Source: Blautia sp900556555
Lineage (GTDB): Bacteria > Bacillota > Clostridia > Lachnospirales > Lachnospiraceae
Length of the DNA stretch: 64,000 bases
Reading direction: 5' to 3' (one strand)
Assembly: GCA_964250615.1 (NCBI GenBank)
Contig: CAXUGM010000011.1
Positions 26,459 to 35,492 of the stretch are shown in pieces (positions within the stretch are counted from its first letter, which is position 1; every line of letters begins with the position of its first letter). The position numbers and the translations under genes were made by a program. The notes under the pieces were generated by a model, which ran no database searches, was not told where the DNA came from, and was given only the letters and a program-made list of their open reading frames with translations.

Positions 26459-26506
26459 ATTTCCTCATATCTTCCTTTTCTTTTCTCCAAGTATAACACC
26501 AAAAAT

Positions 26507-26548
26507 GAACAACCGCTATATCTTTTACTTATGATATAACGGTTGTTC
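26507..26548 (-). terminator. Strong hairpin ending the AT-rich unit
   Basis: GAACAACCG (26507-26515) pairs with CGGTTGTTC (26540-26548) and TATATC with GATATA, a 15-bp stem with one mismatch and a 10-nt loop. On the minus strand it is followed by ATTTTTGG. It lies just upstream of the RluA-type gene. Confidence 0.7.
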
Positions 26549-26922
26549 TAATGATCTGCGTTATTCAATTTTTCTTATTCCTTTCTTTTTTAACTTCTAA
26601 ATTGACATTTATTAGTTAAATTATATTTTCAGTTTACGCTTCCTTTCTAAGTGATTTTTACAATTTTCTTATAGATTTATGTAGATTTTGCTTAGAAACG
26701 ATATTCAATTTTTTATAATATAGAAACATGCAATACATGTTTTTAATTTTTCTTTCGTCCCCTGTTTTATAAATTCTTATGGTCTTCCTTCGGAATTTAT
26801 TGAAAGTTTTAATATCTATCTATATAGGATAATAAAAAGTTTCTAACAAATAGTTCCGTCTATTTTGTTTTCCAGATATTTCTTTATACCATTCTCTGAA
26901 ATATAACGAATCATTTTTCAGA

Positions 26923-26958
26923 TTCTCGAATACAACAGGCCTATTTCACGAATACAAC
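26923..26958 (-). promoter_or_regulatory. Direct repeat with 22-bp period, possible LytTR-type regulator site
   Basis: TTCTCGAATACAAC (26923-26936) and TTCACGAATACAAC (26945-26958) are 13/14 identical and exactly 22 bp apart, two DNA turns. On the minus strand the repeat nearest the promoter runs into a TTCGAG / 18 bp / TTATAT promoter-like pair. LytTR response regulators bind tandem ~9-10-bp repeats about 12 bp apart upstream of a promoter, so this is a candidate site; the base sequence is not the classical one. Confidence 0.4.
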
Positions 26959-27094
26959 TCATCATACTATCTTATGTTATATTTTAAAGTATGTATAAAT
27001 ACTCTATCTTTTTAAAATATATTTCTTTACATATATTTTAAAATCTTTCTATTACTTTTGTGGTAATTATTCAATATGAGGACACTTTTGATAT

Positions 27095-27217
27095 TTACCT
27101 GAATCTCTTTTTCCTGTTCGTTCTTCGGACTTCTTCCGTTAATAGGTAGTTCAGGTCTTTCTGAGGGGCTTATGCCTTACCACTCTCATATTGATAATTT
27201 GATTCATCCTTTCCCAT
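27095..27217 (-). pseudogene. Tiny ORF with ideal ribosome site, interrupted by an in-frame stop
   Basis: AAGGAGG lies 8 nt before the ATG at 27217. The frame reads MGKDESNYQYESGKA, then TAA (27170-27172), and continues in the same frame for 24 more codons (APQKDLNYLLTEEVRR... ending KKRFR) to a stop at 27095. Either the product is a 15-residue peptide, or a 40-codon gene has a nonsense change. I do not recognise the protein. The continuous frame on both sides of the stop argues for a former longer product. Confidence 0.4.
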
Positions 27218-27267
27218 TGGATTGTACCTCCTTATCAATTTTGAAACTTAACACCTTTCTTTTGTTT

Positions 27268-27335
27268 ATTTTATAGGTTCCGATTATAATTTAAAAATAA
27301 ATTTTTTATTTTAAATTATCTGGCTTCTATAAAAT
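27268..27335 (-). other. Long AT-rich leader hairpin
   Basis: Outer arms ATTTTATAG (27268-27276) / CTATAAAAT (27327-27335) and inner arms of 16 and 15 nt (27286-27301 / 27305-27319), the inner pair matching except for one bulged A. It lies in the predicted leader between the promoter at 27549-27577 and the tiny ORF at 27217. Confidence 0.55.
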
Positions 27336-27548
27336 AGATTTTTCATTATTACTTTATCCTTGGTACTTTCTTTATTATTATTTATCTTATTCTGTACTCT
27401 CCGTACACCTAAAGTTTAATAAGTAATAAATCTTTTGTACTTTGTAGCCATCTTCAAAATTGATTTCTCGTCTCAAATTTTGAAATGGATGTGATGTAAT
27501 ATTGAATTATCTTTTGTTTGATAAGGTGTTTTGTTTTTTGTTGATATT

Positions 27549-27577
27549 ATAATAACACCCTCTCCTTAATTTGTCAA
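27549..27577 (-). promoter_or_regulatory. Strong promoter facing the AT-rich unit
   Basis: Minus strand TTGACA (27572-27577), 17-bp spacer, TATTAT (27549-27554), with an A/T-rich upstream tract (AAAAAAGTTTTT-like). It points away from the aconitase gene, whose terminator lies between. Confidence 0.75.
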
Positions 27578-27716
27578 TAACTTTTTCAAAAAAAGTTTTA
27601 TTTTTTTATTACTATACTTTTATCTTTGTTTATGCTGTGAATTATATGTATTTTTATATAATTTTCACACAATTCTTTCTTTCAAAAAAAATTATAAAAC
27701 TTAAACATTTACAGTA

Positions 27717-27759
27717 TAAAAAACAAGCCTGACAAAGCACATTCTCGCTTTTCAGGCTT
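27717..27759 (-). terminator. Terminator of the aconitase family gene
   Basis: Minus-strand hairpin AAGCCTGA (27752-27759) / TCAGGCTT (27725-27732) with an inner AAAGC..GCTTT pairing, followed by GTTTTTTATA. Confidence 0.85.
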
Positions 27760-27777
27760 ATTTTTATAAAGAAACTA

Positions 27778-30072
27778 TTATCTTCCTGCTCTGTAATAGT
27801 TGATCAGACATCCATCCAGGATAATCTGTCTCTCATCCGGTGTCATTTCTCCCAATTTAAGTGTAAATTCTTTCAGAGTATCCCCTGCCACATATGCCTT
27901 TAGCTCTTTGGCATTGTTTTCAATGGCAGTCTTAACCCCAGGAATAAAGAGATAATCTCCATTTTTGAAAGGCAATTCTCCTTCCTGAATCAGAAATGGA
28001 AGCATGCCCCAGTTCATCAGATTAGAGCGGTATCTCTTGGTTGCGTATTCATTGGCAATATTGGCCCAGCCGCCCAGAACCTTCTGACAGGATGCTGCCT
28101 GCTCTCTTGCGGAACCATCCCCTGGCTTCACAGCAAAAATGGTACTTCCGATTCCGGTATTTTCGTTATTAATATCTGCATAAACTTTCTTCACTTGCTC
28201 CAGGGCTTTTCCCACTTCTTCCACGGCCTCTCCCGGATTGCTTCCCGCTTCTCTGGCTTTTTCTGCCTTCTGAATTTCCTTGGCTTTTCCTACATATTCC
28301 GGATCTTTTCTGGACAAGGCAAACTCTGCCAGTTTCAGAGGATTGGAACGGAAAGAAGAAGTTTCTCCCGATGGAATCAATTCATCTGTAGTGGTGACAG
28401 GGTCGTGAATCTCAGAGACCACTTTTAACAGCAGATTCTCTGTAAGTGCGGGCATTTGCGGCCAGTCCTTGATATTTGGGCCAAATTGAACCTCCACGCC
28501 TGGGTCTGCCACGCCCTTGCTGTCAAAGACACGGTTTGCATAAATGGTACTGTCAAAATAATATTTCTGTTTTCTGTATTCGCCGGCATACTCTGTCGCT
28601 GGTGTGAGGAAACCTTTATTGGCTGCCGTAGCTGCAATGGAGCGGGCATCCATAAGAGCTACAGAAGAAATCTGCCCGTTCTGTATCTTGGAACCCTCAC
28701 GGTTCGGGAAGTTTCTGGTAGAATGACGGATGCTCAGGGCATTGTTAGCCGGTGTATCTCCTGCTCCGAAGCATGGACCGCAGAATGCCGTCTTCACTAC
28801 CGCACCTGTCTGAATCAGATCAGCCAGAACCCCATTCTTAGCCAGTTCCATATAAATTGGTGTACTTGCCGGATAAATGCTTAATGTAAATGCATCTGAA
28901 CCTATGCTTGCACCTTTTAAGATGTCTGCTGCGTCACAGATATTTTCAAAGCCGCCGCCTGCACAGCCGGCGATAATTCCCTGCTCTACATAGAGTTTAC
29001 CGTCTTTCACCTTATCTCTCAGAGTATATGGTATCTTTCCGTCCAGGCTTACCTGGGCCTTTTTCTCTACGTCCTCCAGAATATCCATGAGGTTTTCATT
29101 CAATTCTTCAATGGTATAGGTATTGCTTGGATGGAACGGCATGGCGATCATAGGCCGGATAAGGCTCAAATCCACATACACCAGACCATCATAATACGTC
29201 ACTGCCCCCGGCTGAAGTTCCTGATAACTTTCACCCCTTCCATGAACATCATAGAAGTCCTTGATTACAGAATCTGTTTTCCATATAGAAGAAAGACAGG
29301 TAGTCTCTGTAGTCATAACATCCACACCGATTCTAAAATCAGCACTGAGGTTCTCTACACCCGGTCCCACAAATTCCATCACTTTATTCTTCACATAGCC
29401 ATTGGCAAACACGGCTCCGATAATAGCCAATGCTACATCCTGTGGACCCACGCCTGGAATCGGTTTTCCCGTGAGATAAATTCCTACCACTTCCGGCCGT
29501 TTGATGTCATAAGTTCTTCCAAGAAGCTGTTTTACCAGTTCCGGACCGCCCTCTCCCATTGCCATGGTTCCAAGAGCACCATAACGGGTGTGACTGTCAG
29601 AGCCAAGAATCATCTTTCCGCCTTCTGCCAGCATTTCTCTGGCAAACTGGTGGATGACTGCCTGATGTGGCGGTACATAAACACCACCGTAACGTTTGGC
29701 ACAGGTTAGTCCAAACATGTGATCATCTTCGTTGATGGTTCCTCCGACTGCACATAAGGAATTATGGCAGTTGGTGAGCACATATGGAATGGGGAATTTC
29801 TCCAGTCCTGATGCTCTGGCGGTCTGTATAATGCCTACAAATGTAATATCATGAGAAGTTAATTTGTCAAACTTAATTTTTAAATCATCCATATCACCGG
29901 ATGTATTGTGATTTTCTAAAATACCATAGGCGATGGTATTTTTTGCTGCATCTTCTTTGTCAGGTGCTTCCCTGCCCGTCTTTTCCCTGAGCCAAGATAT
30001 TGCCTGGGGTCCGTCTTCCATAAGTTCTGTTCCATTTACCAGCCATGCACCCTTTTTATATAAACGAATCAT
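27778..30072 (-). CDS. Aconitate hydratase / aconitase family hydratase
   Basis: 764 residues from the ATG at 30072, chosen for the GGAGGAG site 4 nt upstream. It binds a 4Fe-4S cluster and interconverts citrate and isocitrate or a similar hydroxy acid. Seen: SDSHTRYGALGTMAMGEGG (~157-175), IAGCAGGGFENICDAADIL with the first cluster cysteine (~375) and FCGPCFGAGDTPANN with the other two (~440), and a swivelling C-terminal domain. Length and order are closer to the bacterial hydratase branch than to AcnA (~890) or AcnB (~860), so the substrate is less certain. It has its own promoter with a palindromic operator and a terminator. Confidence 0.85.
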   Translation of the reverse strand: MIRLYKKGAWLVNGTELMEDGPQAISWLREKTGREAPDKEDAAKNTIAYGILENHNTSGDMDDLKIKFDKLTSHDITFVGIIQTARASGLEKFPIPYVLTNCHNSLCAVGGTINEDDHMFGLTCAKRYGGVYVPPHQAVIHQFAREMLAEGGKMILGSDSHTRYGALGTMAMGEGGPELVKQLLGRTYDIKRPEVVGIYLTGKPIPGVGPQDVALAIIGAVFANGYVKNKVMEFVGPGVENLSADFRIGVDVMTTETTCLSSIWKTDSVIKDFYDVHGRGESYQELQPGAVTYYDGLVYVDLSLIRPMIAMPFHPSNTYTIEELNENLMDILEDVEKKAQVSLDGKIPYTLRDKVKDGKLYVEQGIIAGCAGGGFENICDAADILKGASIGSDAFTLSIYPASTPIYMELAKNGVLADLIQTGAVVKTAFCGPCFGAGDTPANNALSIRHSTRNFPNREGSKIQNGQISSVALMDARSIAATAANKGFLTPATEYAGEYRKQKYYFDSTIYANRVFDSKGVADPGVEVQFGPNIKDWPQMPALTENLLLKVVSEIHDPVTTTDELIPSGETSSFRSNPLKLAEFALSRKDPEYVGKAKEIQKAEKAREAGSNPGEAVEEVGKALEQVKKVYADINNENTGIGSTIFAVKPGDGSAREQAASCQKVLGGWANIANEYATKRYRSNLMNWGMLPFLIQEGELPFKNGDYLFIPGVKTAIENNAKELKAYVAGDTLKEFTLKLGEMTPDERQIILDGCLINYYRAGR

Positions 30073-30103
30073 ACTGCTCCTCCATTCTTTTTCTGTTTTT
30101 TCT

Positions 30104-30150
30104 ATTATAGGTTTTATCATGGTAAAATGCAAGCATTTTAGTGTGATAAA
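30104..30150 (-). promoter_or_regulatory. Aconitase promoter with a 38-bp palindromic operator
   Basis: Minus strand TTGCAT (30127-30132), 17-bp spacer, TATAAT (30104-30109). A palindrome at 30113-30150 is centred exactly on the -35: TTTATCA-3-TAAAATGC-AA-GCATTTTA-3-TGATAAA, perfect in all 15 paired positions per side. Binding there should block RNA polymerase, so it reads as a repressor site for an unknown dimeric or tetrameric regulator. Confidence 0.75.
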
Positions 30151-30171
30151 TTAATCGCATACAATGTGGCT

Positions 30172-30210
30172 AAAAAAAGAGGAACATCCGGCTACGGACA
30201 TTCCTCCTCT
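30172..30210 (-). terminator. Terminator of the CdaR/PucR-type regulator gene
   Basis: Minus-strand hairpin AGAGGAGGAATGTCC / GGATGTTCCTCT with loop GTAGCC, followed by TTTTTTT. Confidence 0.88.
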
Positions 30211-30218
30211 GTAACTAT

Positions 30219-31304
30219 CTAATCCTGTTTTCTCATAAAATCCATATAACTGGAAACCATCAGGGCAATCTTAAAGGTTAATGCATCATCGAAAACACGG
30301 ATATCAAGCCCTGTGCTCTTCTGAATTTTCTCCAGTCTATATACCAGCGTATTCCTGTGGAGGAATAACTGTCTGGATGTTTCCGAGATATTCAGATTAT
30401 TGTCAAAGAATTTATTAATGGTATTTAAAGTCTCATCATCCAGAGAATCCGGCAGTTTCCCGCCAAATACTTCCTTCATGAACATTTCGCAAAGCGGCAT
30501 TGGAAGCTGGTAGATCAAGCGGCCGATTCCCAGATTATTATATCCCACAATGCTCTTCTCAACATAAAAGATTTTTCCCACATCCAGAGCCATTTTTGCT
30601 TCTTTGTATGAACGGGATACATCTTTGATCTCATTAATAATATTACCGTAAGAAACACGTACCTGGGACATCGCCTCTGCATTGAGCATATCAACAATCA
30701 TTCTGGCAATTCCTTCGATTTCCTCATAGCCATCATTTTCTTCCAAGCTACGGACAATAATAATACTTTTCTCATCAATTGCTGTGATAAAATCATTGCT
30801 TCTGGAAATAAACAGATTCTTTAGGATTTCCATAGAATCCTGGTCTTTCTCATTTTTCGTCTCTATAAGAAGTACCACACGTTTTGCTTCCACTGCAATG
30901 TGAAGTTTTTTAGCTCTGTTGTACACATCTACCAAAAGCAGATTGTCCAATATTAAATTCTGAATAAAATTAGATTTATCAAAACGTTCCTTGTATGCCA
31001 CAATCAGATTCTGAATCTGTGCCACTGCCACACGGCCAATCATATAAGCATCTTCATTGCTTCCTCTGGCTACCAGCACATACTCTACTGTCTGATTATC
31101 ATATATTTTAAAGAAATGGTATCCTTTGATTACCTGGCTGTCTGCCATAGATTCTGCAAATGCCCTGATATCACCAAAATCTTCGTTTTCTACTGCAAAG
31201 GTAGTGGAATTCACCTTTCCATCTATATCCATAACACAAAGGTCAATTCTCGTAATTGCTCTTAATTCGTCTAATGTTTTTTGTATTACCTGGCTTGAAA
31301 TCAT
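30219..31304 (-). CDS. CdaR/PucR family transcriptional regulator
   Basis: 361 residues. N-terminal sugar-diacid-recognition-like domain (~1-130), central GGDEF-like CdaR domain (~140-260) and a C-terminal PucR helix-turn-helix (~305-355; NISETSRQLFLHRNTLVYRLEKIQ). Relatives activate genes for glycerate, glucarate, purine or amino acid use. Effector and targets here are unknown. It lies upstream of the aconitase gene on the same strand but ends in its own terminator. RBS: a GGAGAA just before the ATG. Confidence 0.88.
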   Translation of the reverse strand: MISSQVIQKTLDELRAITRIDLCVMDIDGKVNSTTFAVENEDFGDIRAFAESMADSQVIKGYHFFKIYDNQTVEYVLVARGSNEDAYMIGRVAVAQIQNLIVAYKERFDKSNFIQNLILDNLLLVDVYNRAKKLHIAVEAKRVVLLIETKNEKDQDSMEILKNLFISRSNDFITAIDEKSIIIVRSLEENDGYEEIEGIARMIVDMLNAEAMSQVRVSYGNIINEIKDVSRSYKEAKMALDVGKIFYVEKSIVGYNNLGIGRLIYQLPMPLCEMFMKEVFGGKLPDSLDDETLNTINKFFDNNLNISETSRQLFLHRNTLVYRLEKIQKSTGLDIRVFDDALTFKIALMVSSYMDFMRKQD

Positions 31305-31404
31305 AATTTGTTCTCCTTTTGTTGCTGTCCCGGAATTTTCTATGATTAATAATACCTTATTTTTTTCTGATTGGCAACCTGCCTGTTTGGAATTTGTTTT
31401 AATT

Positions 31405-31462
31405 ACACAAAGAGAAAGACCGCTGCATAGCTGTTTTTCAGCATTTGCATCGGTCTTCTCCC
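31405..31462 (-). terminator. Terminator of araA
   Basis: Minus-strand hairpin AGGGAGAAGACCGATGCA / TGCAGCGGTCTTTCTCT with a ~20-nt loop, followed by TTGTGT. The U tract is short, so it may be partial. Confidence 0.6.
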
Positions 31463-31485
31463 TGCTTTGTCAAAGGATGTTGTAA

Positions 31486-32991
31486 TTAGATATGCAGTCT
31501 GAATGCTGCCTCATTCCAACGTAATTCATTCTTCAGATTGCGGATATTAGTATCTTTATCAATATATACAGCTTCGATTCCCATAGCTGCTGCCCAATCT
31601 CCCATCTGTTCTGCAGTCAGATCATAGGAAAATGCTGTATGATGTGCACCGCCTGCTAAAATCCATGCTTCTGCACCTGTCTGCAGATTTGGCTCTGGTG
31701 TCCAGAACGCAGTTGCAACAGGAAGTTTGGGCATTGGTTTTTCAACTTTCTTGCAGTTTACATCATTGATGATCAGACGGAATCTGTCGCCTAAATCAAT
31801 CAGAGATGTAGCAATACCTTTGCCTGTCTTTGAGGTGAATACCAGTCTCGCAGGGTCTTCTCTGTCTCCCATGGAAAGTGGCTGGCATTTAATGCTGATA
31901 GGACCGTCTGCAATTGTCGGACACACTTCCAACATATGTGCCTGCAGAATGCCTTCTTTTCCAGGAACAAAATTGTAAGTATAATCTTCCATAAAGGAAG
32001 TACCTTTTGCATCTTTTTTACCCTGTGTCATAATTTTCATCAGACGTACCATAGCTGCTGTCTTCCAGTCACCTTCGCCGCCGAATCCATAACCTTTTTC
32101 CATCAGTCTCTGAATGGCCAGACCTGGGAGCTGCTGCAAAGAACCTAAATCACCGAAGTGAGTAACAATCGCCTGATAATTTTTCTCTTCTAAGAAACGT
32201 TCAAAACCAATTTCAATCTGTGCCTGTACTGCAACATGTTTTCTGAATTCTGCTGCGTCTCTTCCCTCCAGAAGAATTTCATACTTGTCATAATATTCTT
32301 CTACCAATGCTTCTGTATCAACCTGGGATACTGCTTTTACTGCTTCTGCAATTTCATTTACCGGATATGCATCTACTTCCCATCCGAATTTAATCTGTGC
32401 TTCTACCTTGTCGCCTTCTGTAACAGCAACATTTCTCATGTTATCTGCAATTCTCATGACACGGATATGGCTGCTTTCGATGACTCCAATTGCTGTTCTC
32501 ATCCAGGAAGCAATTCTTTCCTGAACATCTTTATCATCCCAGAAACCTACGATCACTTTACGCTCGATTTTCATACGGCTCACAATATGTCCGTACTCTC
32601 TGTCACCATGAGCTGCCTGGTTTTCATTCATGAAGTCCATATCAATGGCATCATAAGGAATTTCTCTGTTAAACTGTGTATGTAAATGCAATAATGGTTT
32701 TCTAAATTCCTGCAAGCCTAAAATCCAGGATTTTGCAGGAGAAAATGTATGCATCCAGGTAATTACACCTGCACATGTGTCATCTGCATTTGCTTCATTA
32801 AAAGTCTGACGGATCATAGCATTTGTTAAAAGTGTTGGTTTCCAAACCACTTCATAAGGAAGAACTCCTGATGCATTCAGGCGGTCCACTATGATTCTGG
32901 AATGTTCTGCTACATGTTTCAGACACTCATCTCCGTATAAATCCTGAGAACCTGTACAGAACCAGAATTTGTAATTTTTCATCTCTAACAT
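31486..32991 (-). CDS. araA: L-arabinose isomerase
   Basis: 501 residues, standard length. It converts L-arabinose to L-ribulose with a divalent metal. Conserved blocks: FWFCTGSQDLYG (~9-20), GVITWMHTFSPAKSW (~76-90), DMDFMNENQAAHGDREYG (~117-134) and the metal-site glutamates in FGGEGDWKTAA (~303-313; Glu 306) and SFMEDYTYNF (~327-336). No araB or araD is adjacent, so the rest of the pathway is elsewhere. A divergent AraC-type gene 150 bp away is the likely regulator. GGAGGAAT precedes the ATG. Confidence 0.97.
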   Translation of the reverse strand: MLEMKNYKFWFCTGSQDLYGDECLKHVAEHSRIIVDRLNASGVLPYEVVWKPTLLTNAMIRQTFNEANADDTCAGVITWMHTFSPAKSWILGLQEFRKPLLHLHTQFNREIPYDAIDMDFMNENQAAHGDREYGHIVSRMKIERKVIVGFWDDKDVQERIASWMRTAIGVIESSHIRVMRIADNMRNVAVTEGDKVEAQIKFGWEVDAYPVNEIAEAVKAVSQVDTEALVEEYYDKYEILLEGRDAAEFRKHVAVQAQIEIGFERFLEEKNYQAIVTHFGDLGSLQQLPGLAIQRLMEKGYGFGGEGDWKTAAMVRLMKIMTQGKKDAKGTSFMEDYTYNFVPGKEGILQAHMLEVCPTIADGPISIKCQPLSMGDREDPARLVFTSKTGKGIATSLIDLGDRFRLIINDVNCKKVEKPMPKLPVATAFWTPEPNLQTGAEAWILAGGAHHTAFSYDLTAEQMGDWAAAMGIEAVYIDKDTNIRNLKNELRWNEAAFRLHI

Positions 32992-33141
32992 AATTATATT
33001 CCTCCAATTTTCTTTGATAAATCGCTCTTTTCTTTCTAATACCGAGTATAGTATCCAAGTAAAAAAAAGAAAAGAAATCTATTCTTTATTTATGGACATT
33101 TATTATCTTTTTTGTTACAGTGATAAAAAGGAGGTCTGCCT

Positions 33142-34017
33142 ATGTTAGCAAATTTTGAAAAGAGAGAAAATCCTGATAAATCCAGTGTATGGGCAGGAAG
33201 TTATCAAAATCTCCACAATCTGCCCCACTGGCATCTGGAATGTGAACTAATCTATGTCCAGGTCGGAGAAGTGACTGTTTCCCATAACAATACAGCATAT
33301 CATCTTCAGAAAGAAGACTGCATCTTTATTAACAGCGGAGAAATCCACTATATCAAGGGTTCAGAAGACAGCATCACGGACATATTGATGTTTGATACCG
33401 CTCTTCTTGGGAATATATCCCCAAAACATTTCCAGCTTCTTTATCCCAGGCTTAGACACCATTATCCTGTGATGGAATATTTTCATGCTATACGGGATGA
33501 ATTGAAGAAAAAGAAGGAATTTTATGATGTGAAGGTTTCCTGTCTGATGACAGACTTTATCATTGACATTTTCCGCCATGAACCTTTATGCGAACAAAAG
33601 CAATTAAAAGACAGCAGTTCTATTGAAAATTATAAGAATCTGCTGTCTGAAATAGAAGAAAAATGCAGCTATATTACATTCGAAGATGCCTGCAGTTTCA
33701 TGGGTCTTACCAAGCCTTATTTTTCCAGATTTTTTAAAAATATTTCCGGAATGACCTTCTCGCAATACCTGAATATTATCCGTCTGGAAAAGGCCATCCA
33801 TATGTTAAATCACAACACAGAAAATTTATCTATTACCCAGATTGCTTCTGCCTGTGGTTTTGATACCATACGCCATTTCAACCGGGTGTTTAAGGACTTT
33901 ACAGGGCTTTCCCCAAGGCAGCTGCCGGAGAATTATGTTCTCAGTTCACATTCCATACGAAGCATGAAAAAGAATTTTAATCCTACGCTGCCTTGTTCGG
34001 TGCTGGTGGAAGAATAA
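33142..34017 (+). CDS. AraC family transcriptional regulator
   Basis: 291 residues. N-terminal cupin-type sensor domain (~15-110; HWHLECELIYVQVGEVTV) and C-terminal double helix-turn-helix (~175-275; FEDACSFMGLTKPYFSRFFK and SITQIASACGFDTIRHFNRVFK). AAGGAGG precedes the ATG. It is transcribed divergently from araA across a 150-bp spacer containing AT-rich repeats, suggesting control of araA by arabinose or another pentose; this is inference from position. Confidence 0.9.
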   Translation: MLANFEKRENPDKSSVWAGSYQNLHNLPHWHLECELIYVQVGEVTVSHNNTAYHLQKEDCIFINSGEIHYIKGSEDSITDILMFDTALLGNISPKHFQLLYPRLRHHYPVMEYFHAIRDELKKKKEFYDVKVSCLMTDFIIDIFRHEPLCEQKQLKDSSSIENYKNLLSEIEEKCSYITFEDACSFMGLTKPYFSRFFKNISGMTFSQYLNIIRLEKAIHMLNHNTENLSITQIASACGFDTIRHFNRVFKDFTGLSPRQLPENYVLSSHSIRSMKKNFNPTLPCSVLVEE

Positions 34018-34068
34018 TATATACCCTTTTTCATCCTATTGTCCACATACTGTCATAGAACTTCATTT

Positions 34069-34105
34069 AAAAAGACACCGATTCTATATTCCATAGAATC
34101 GATGC
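34069..34105 (-). terminator. Terminator of the sugar ABC ATPase gene
   Basis: Minus-strand hairpin CATCGATTCTAT / ATAGAATCGGTG with a 5-nt loop, followed by TCTTTTTAAA. Confidence 0.85.
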
Positions 34106-34130
34106 CCTTATTTACATTTTATAACAAATC

Positions 34131-35243
34131 TTAGTTTGTGATAACCTGTTCTGTTTCTTTATCAAAGATGTGCATTTTTTCCAGATCCAGAGAGAATTTA
34201 ACAACATCGCCTGTTCTAGCTGTTGTACGAGGATTTACTCTTGCTGTCATGGAAGAACCTTCTGCATCAAAGTACAGATATACTTCAGCACCAAGTAATT
34301 CGTAAACAGTGATTTTTCCTTCCATTACGCTGTTTGGATTAGCATTGATGTGTTCTTCATCATCATATACGTGTTCTGGACGGATACCCATAACAACTGT
34401 TTTTCCATTGTAGCCACCATCAATAAGTGCTTTTGCTTTAGCAGCCGGAACCTGAAGAGTAGTATTTCCAATCTGTAATGTTACATCATTTCCTTTTACA
34501 TTAACAACTGCATCTAAGAAGTTCATCTGAGGAGATCCGATGAATCCAGCAACGAACAGGTTAGCTGGTGCATTGTATAATGTCTGAGGTGTATCTACCT
34601 GCTGAACAACACCATCTTTCATAACTACGATTCTGGTACCCAGTGTCATAGCTTCTGTCTGGTCATGTGTTACGTAGATGATAGTAGCACCTAATCTCTC
34701 ATGTAATTTGGAAATCTCAGTACGCATCTGAACACGAAGTTTAGCATCCAGGTTTGACAGAGGTTCGTCCATAAGGAATACTTTAGGTTCACGCACGATA
34801 GCACGTCCCATAGCAACACGCTGTCTCTGACCACCGGAAAGAGCTTTTGGTTTACGGTCTAATAATTTTTCAAGGTCAAGAATTTTAGCTGCTTCTTTAA
34901 CCATTTTGTCAATCTGATCTTTTGGAACTTTTCTCAGTTTCAGACCAAATGCCATGTTATCATAAACTGTCATATGTGGATACAGAGCGTAGTTCTGGAA
35001 TACCATTGCGATATCTCTGTCTTTTGGTTCAACGTCATTTACTACTTTGTCACCGATTTTTAATGTACCACCGGAAATTTCTTCCAGACCAGCGATCATA
35101 CGAAGAGTTGTAGATTTTCCACATCCTGAAGGACCTACGAAGATGATGAACTCTTTGTCTGCGATTTCCAGGTTGAAGTCTTTAACTGCTTCGAAACCAT
35201 TTGGATATGTTTTGTTAATATGCTGTAAAGATAAACTTGCCAT
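34131..35243 (-). CDS. ugpC: Multi-sugar ABC transporter ATPase (MsmX/UgpC type)
   Basis: 370 residues. Walker A GPSGCGKST (~37-45), Q-loop VFQNYALYPHMT, signature LSGGQRQRVAMGRA (~135-148), Walker B VFLMDEPLSNLDAKLR (~154-169), H-loop VTHDQTEA, and a C-terminal MOP-like regulatory domain (~235-370). This family energises several different carbohydrate importers in Gram-positives, which is why it is often, as here, a single gene without permeases. It could serve the orphan sugar-binding proteins of the cell. AGGAGG precedes the ATG. Confidence 0.95.
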   Translation of the reverse strand: MASLSLQHINKTYPNGFEAVKDFNLEIADKEFIIFVGPSGCGKSTTLRMIAGLEEISGGTLKIGDKVVNDVEPKDRDIAMVFQNYALYPHMTVYDNMAFGLKLRKVPKDQIDKMVKEAAKILDLEKLLDRKPKALSGGQRQRVAMGRAIVREPKVFLMDEPLSNLDAKLRVQMRTEISKLHERLGATIIYVTHDQTEAMTLGTRIVVMKDGVVQQVDTPQTLYNAPANLFVAGFIGSPQMNFLDAVVNVKGNDVTLQIGNTTLQVPAAKAKALIDGGYNGKTVVMGIRPEHVYDDEEHINANPNSVMEGKITVYELLGAEVYLYFDAEGSSMTARVNPRTTARTGDVVKFSLDLEKMHIFDKETEQVITN

Positions 35244-35492
35244 TTTTTATTTCCTCCTGAAATATGATACGGTATAAACATGTTCTTCTCTTTCGAATTG
35301 AGTTTATTATACATTCAATACCTCTTTTTTTCCATAGACCAATTACCCAAATATTTTTATAAGTCTTTGTAATCCTAAACAATGATGAAAAGGGCTATGT
35401 CATTTTGACAGATTTTCTTTTTTTTCATATACAATCTGCACAATTTCAAAAAAAGCATCTGTTCTTTTGCCTGATAAACCAATAAAACAGAC
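35244..35492. other. Spacer upstream of the ABC ATPase gene
   Basis: About 250 bp of AT-rich sequence with no ORF. On the minus strand TATAAT (in GAATGTATAATAAAC, near 35307) is a plausible -10 for the ATPase gene, but no good -35 sits 17 bp upstream. Nothing else recognised. Confidence 0.5.

Larger units (their letters stand above)
26459..27777. other. 1.3-kb AT-rich interval without a normal gene but with transcription signals
   Basis: No frame has a convincing protein of more than ~50 codons. The minus strand nevertheless carries an ordered set of signals: promoter (27549-27577), a long two-part hairpin (27268-27335), a tiny ORF with an ideal ribosome site (27217), an AT-rich hairpin (about 27005-27047), a 22-bp-period direct repeat (26923-26958) and a terminator (26507-26548). 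This would be a ~1-kb transcript. It may be a decayed gene cluster or a small-RNA / small-peptide locus. Confidence 0.6.

Noticed and set aside
26844..26915. 23-codon minus-strand ORF MIRYISENGIKKYLEN after the direct repeat
   Set aside because: No ribosome site, and it overlaps a predicted -10; the composition is suggestive but evidence is too thin.
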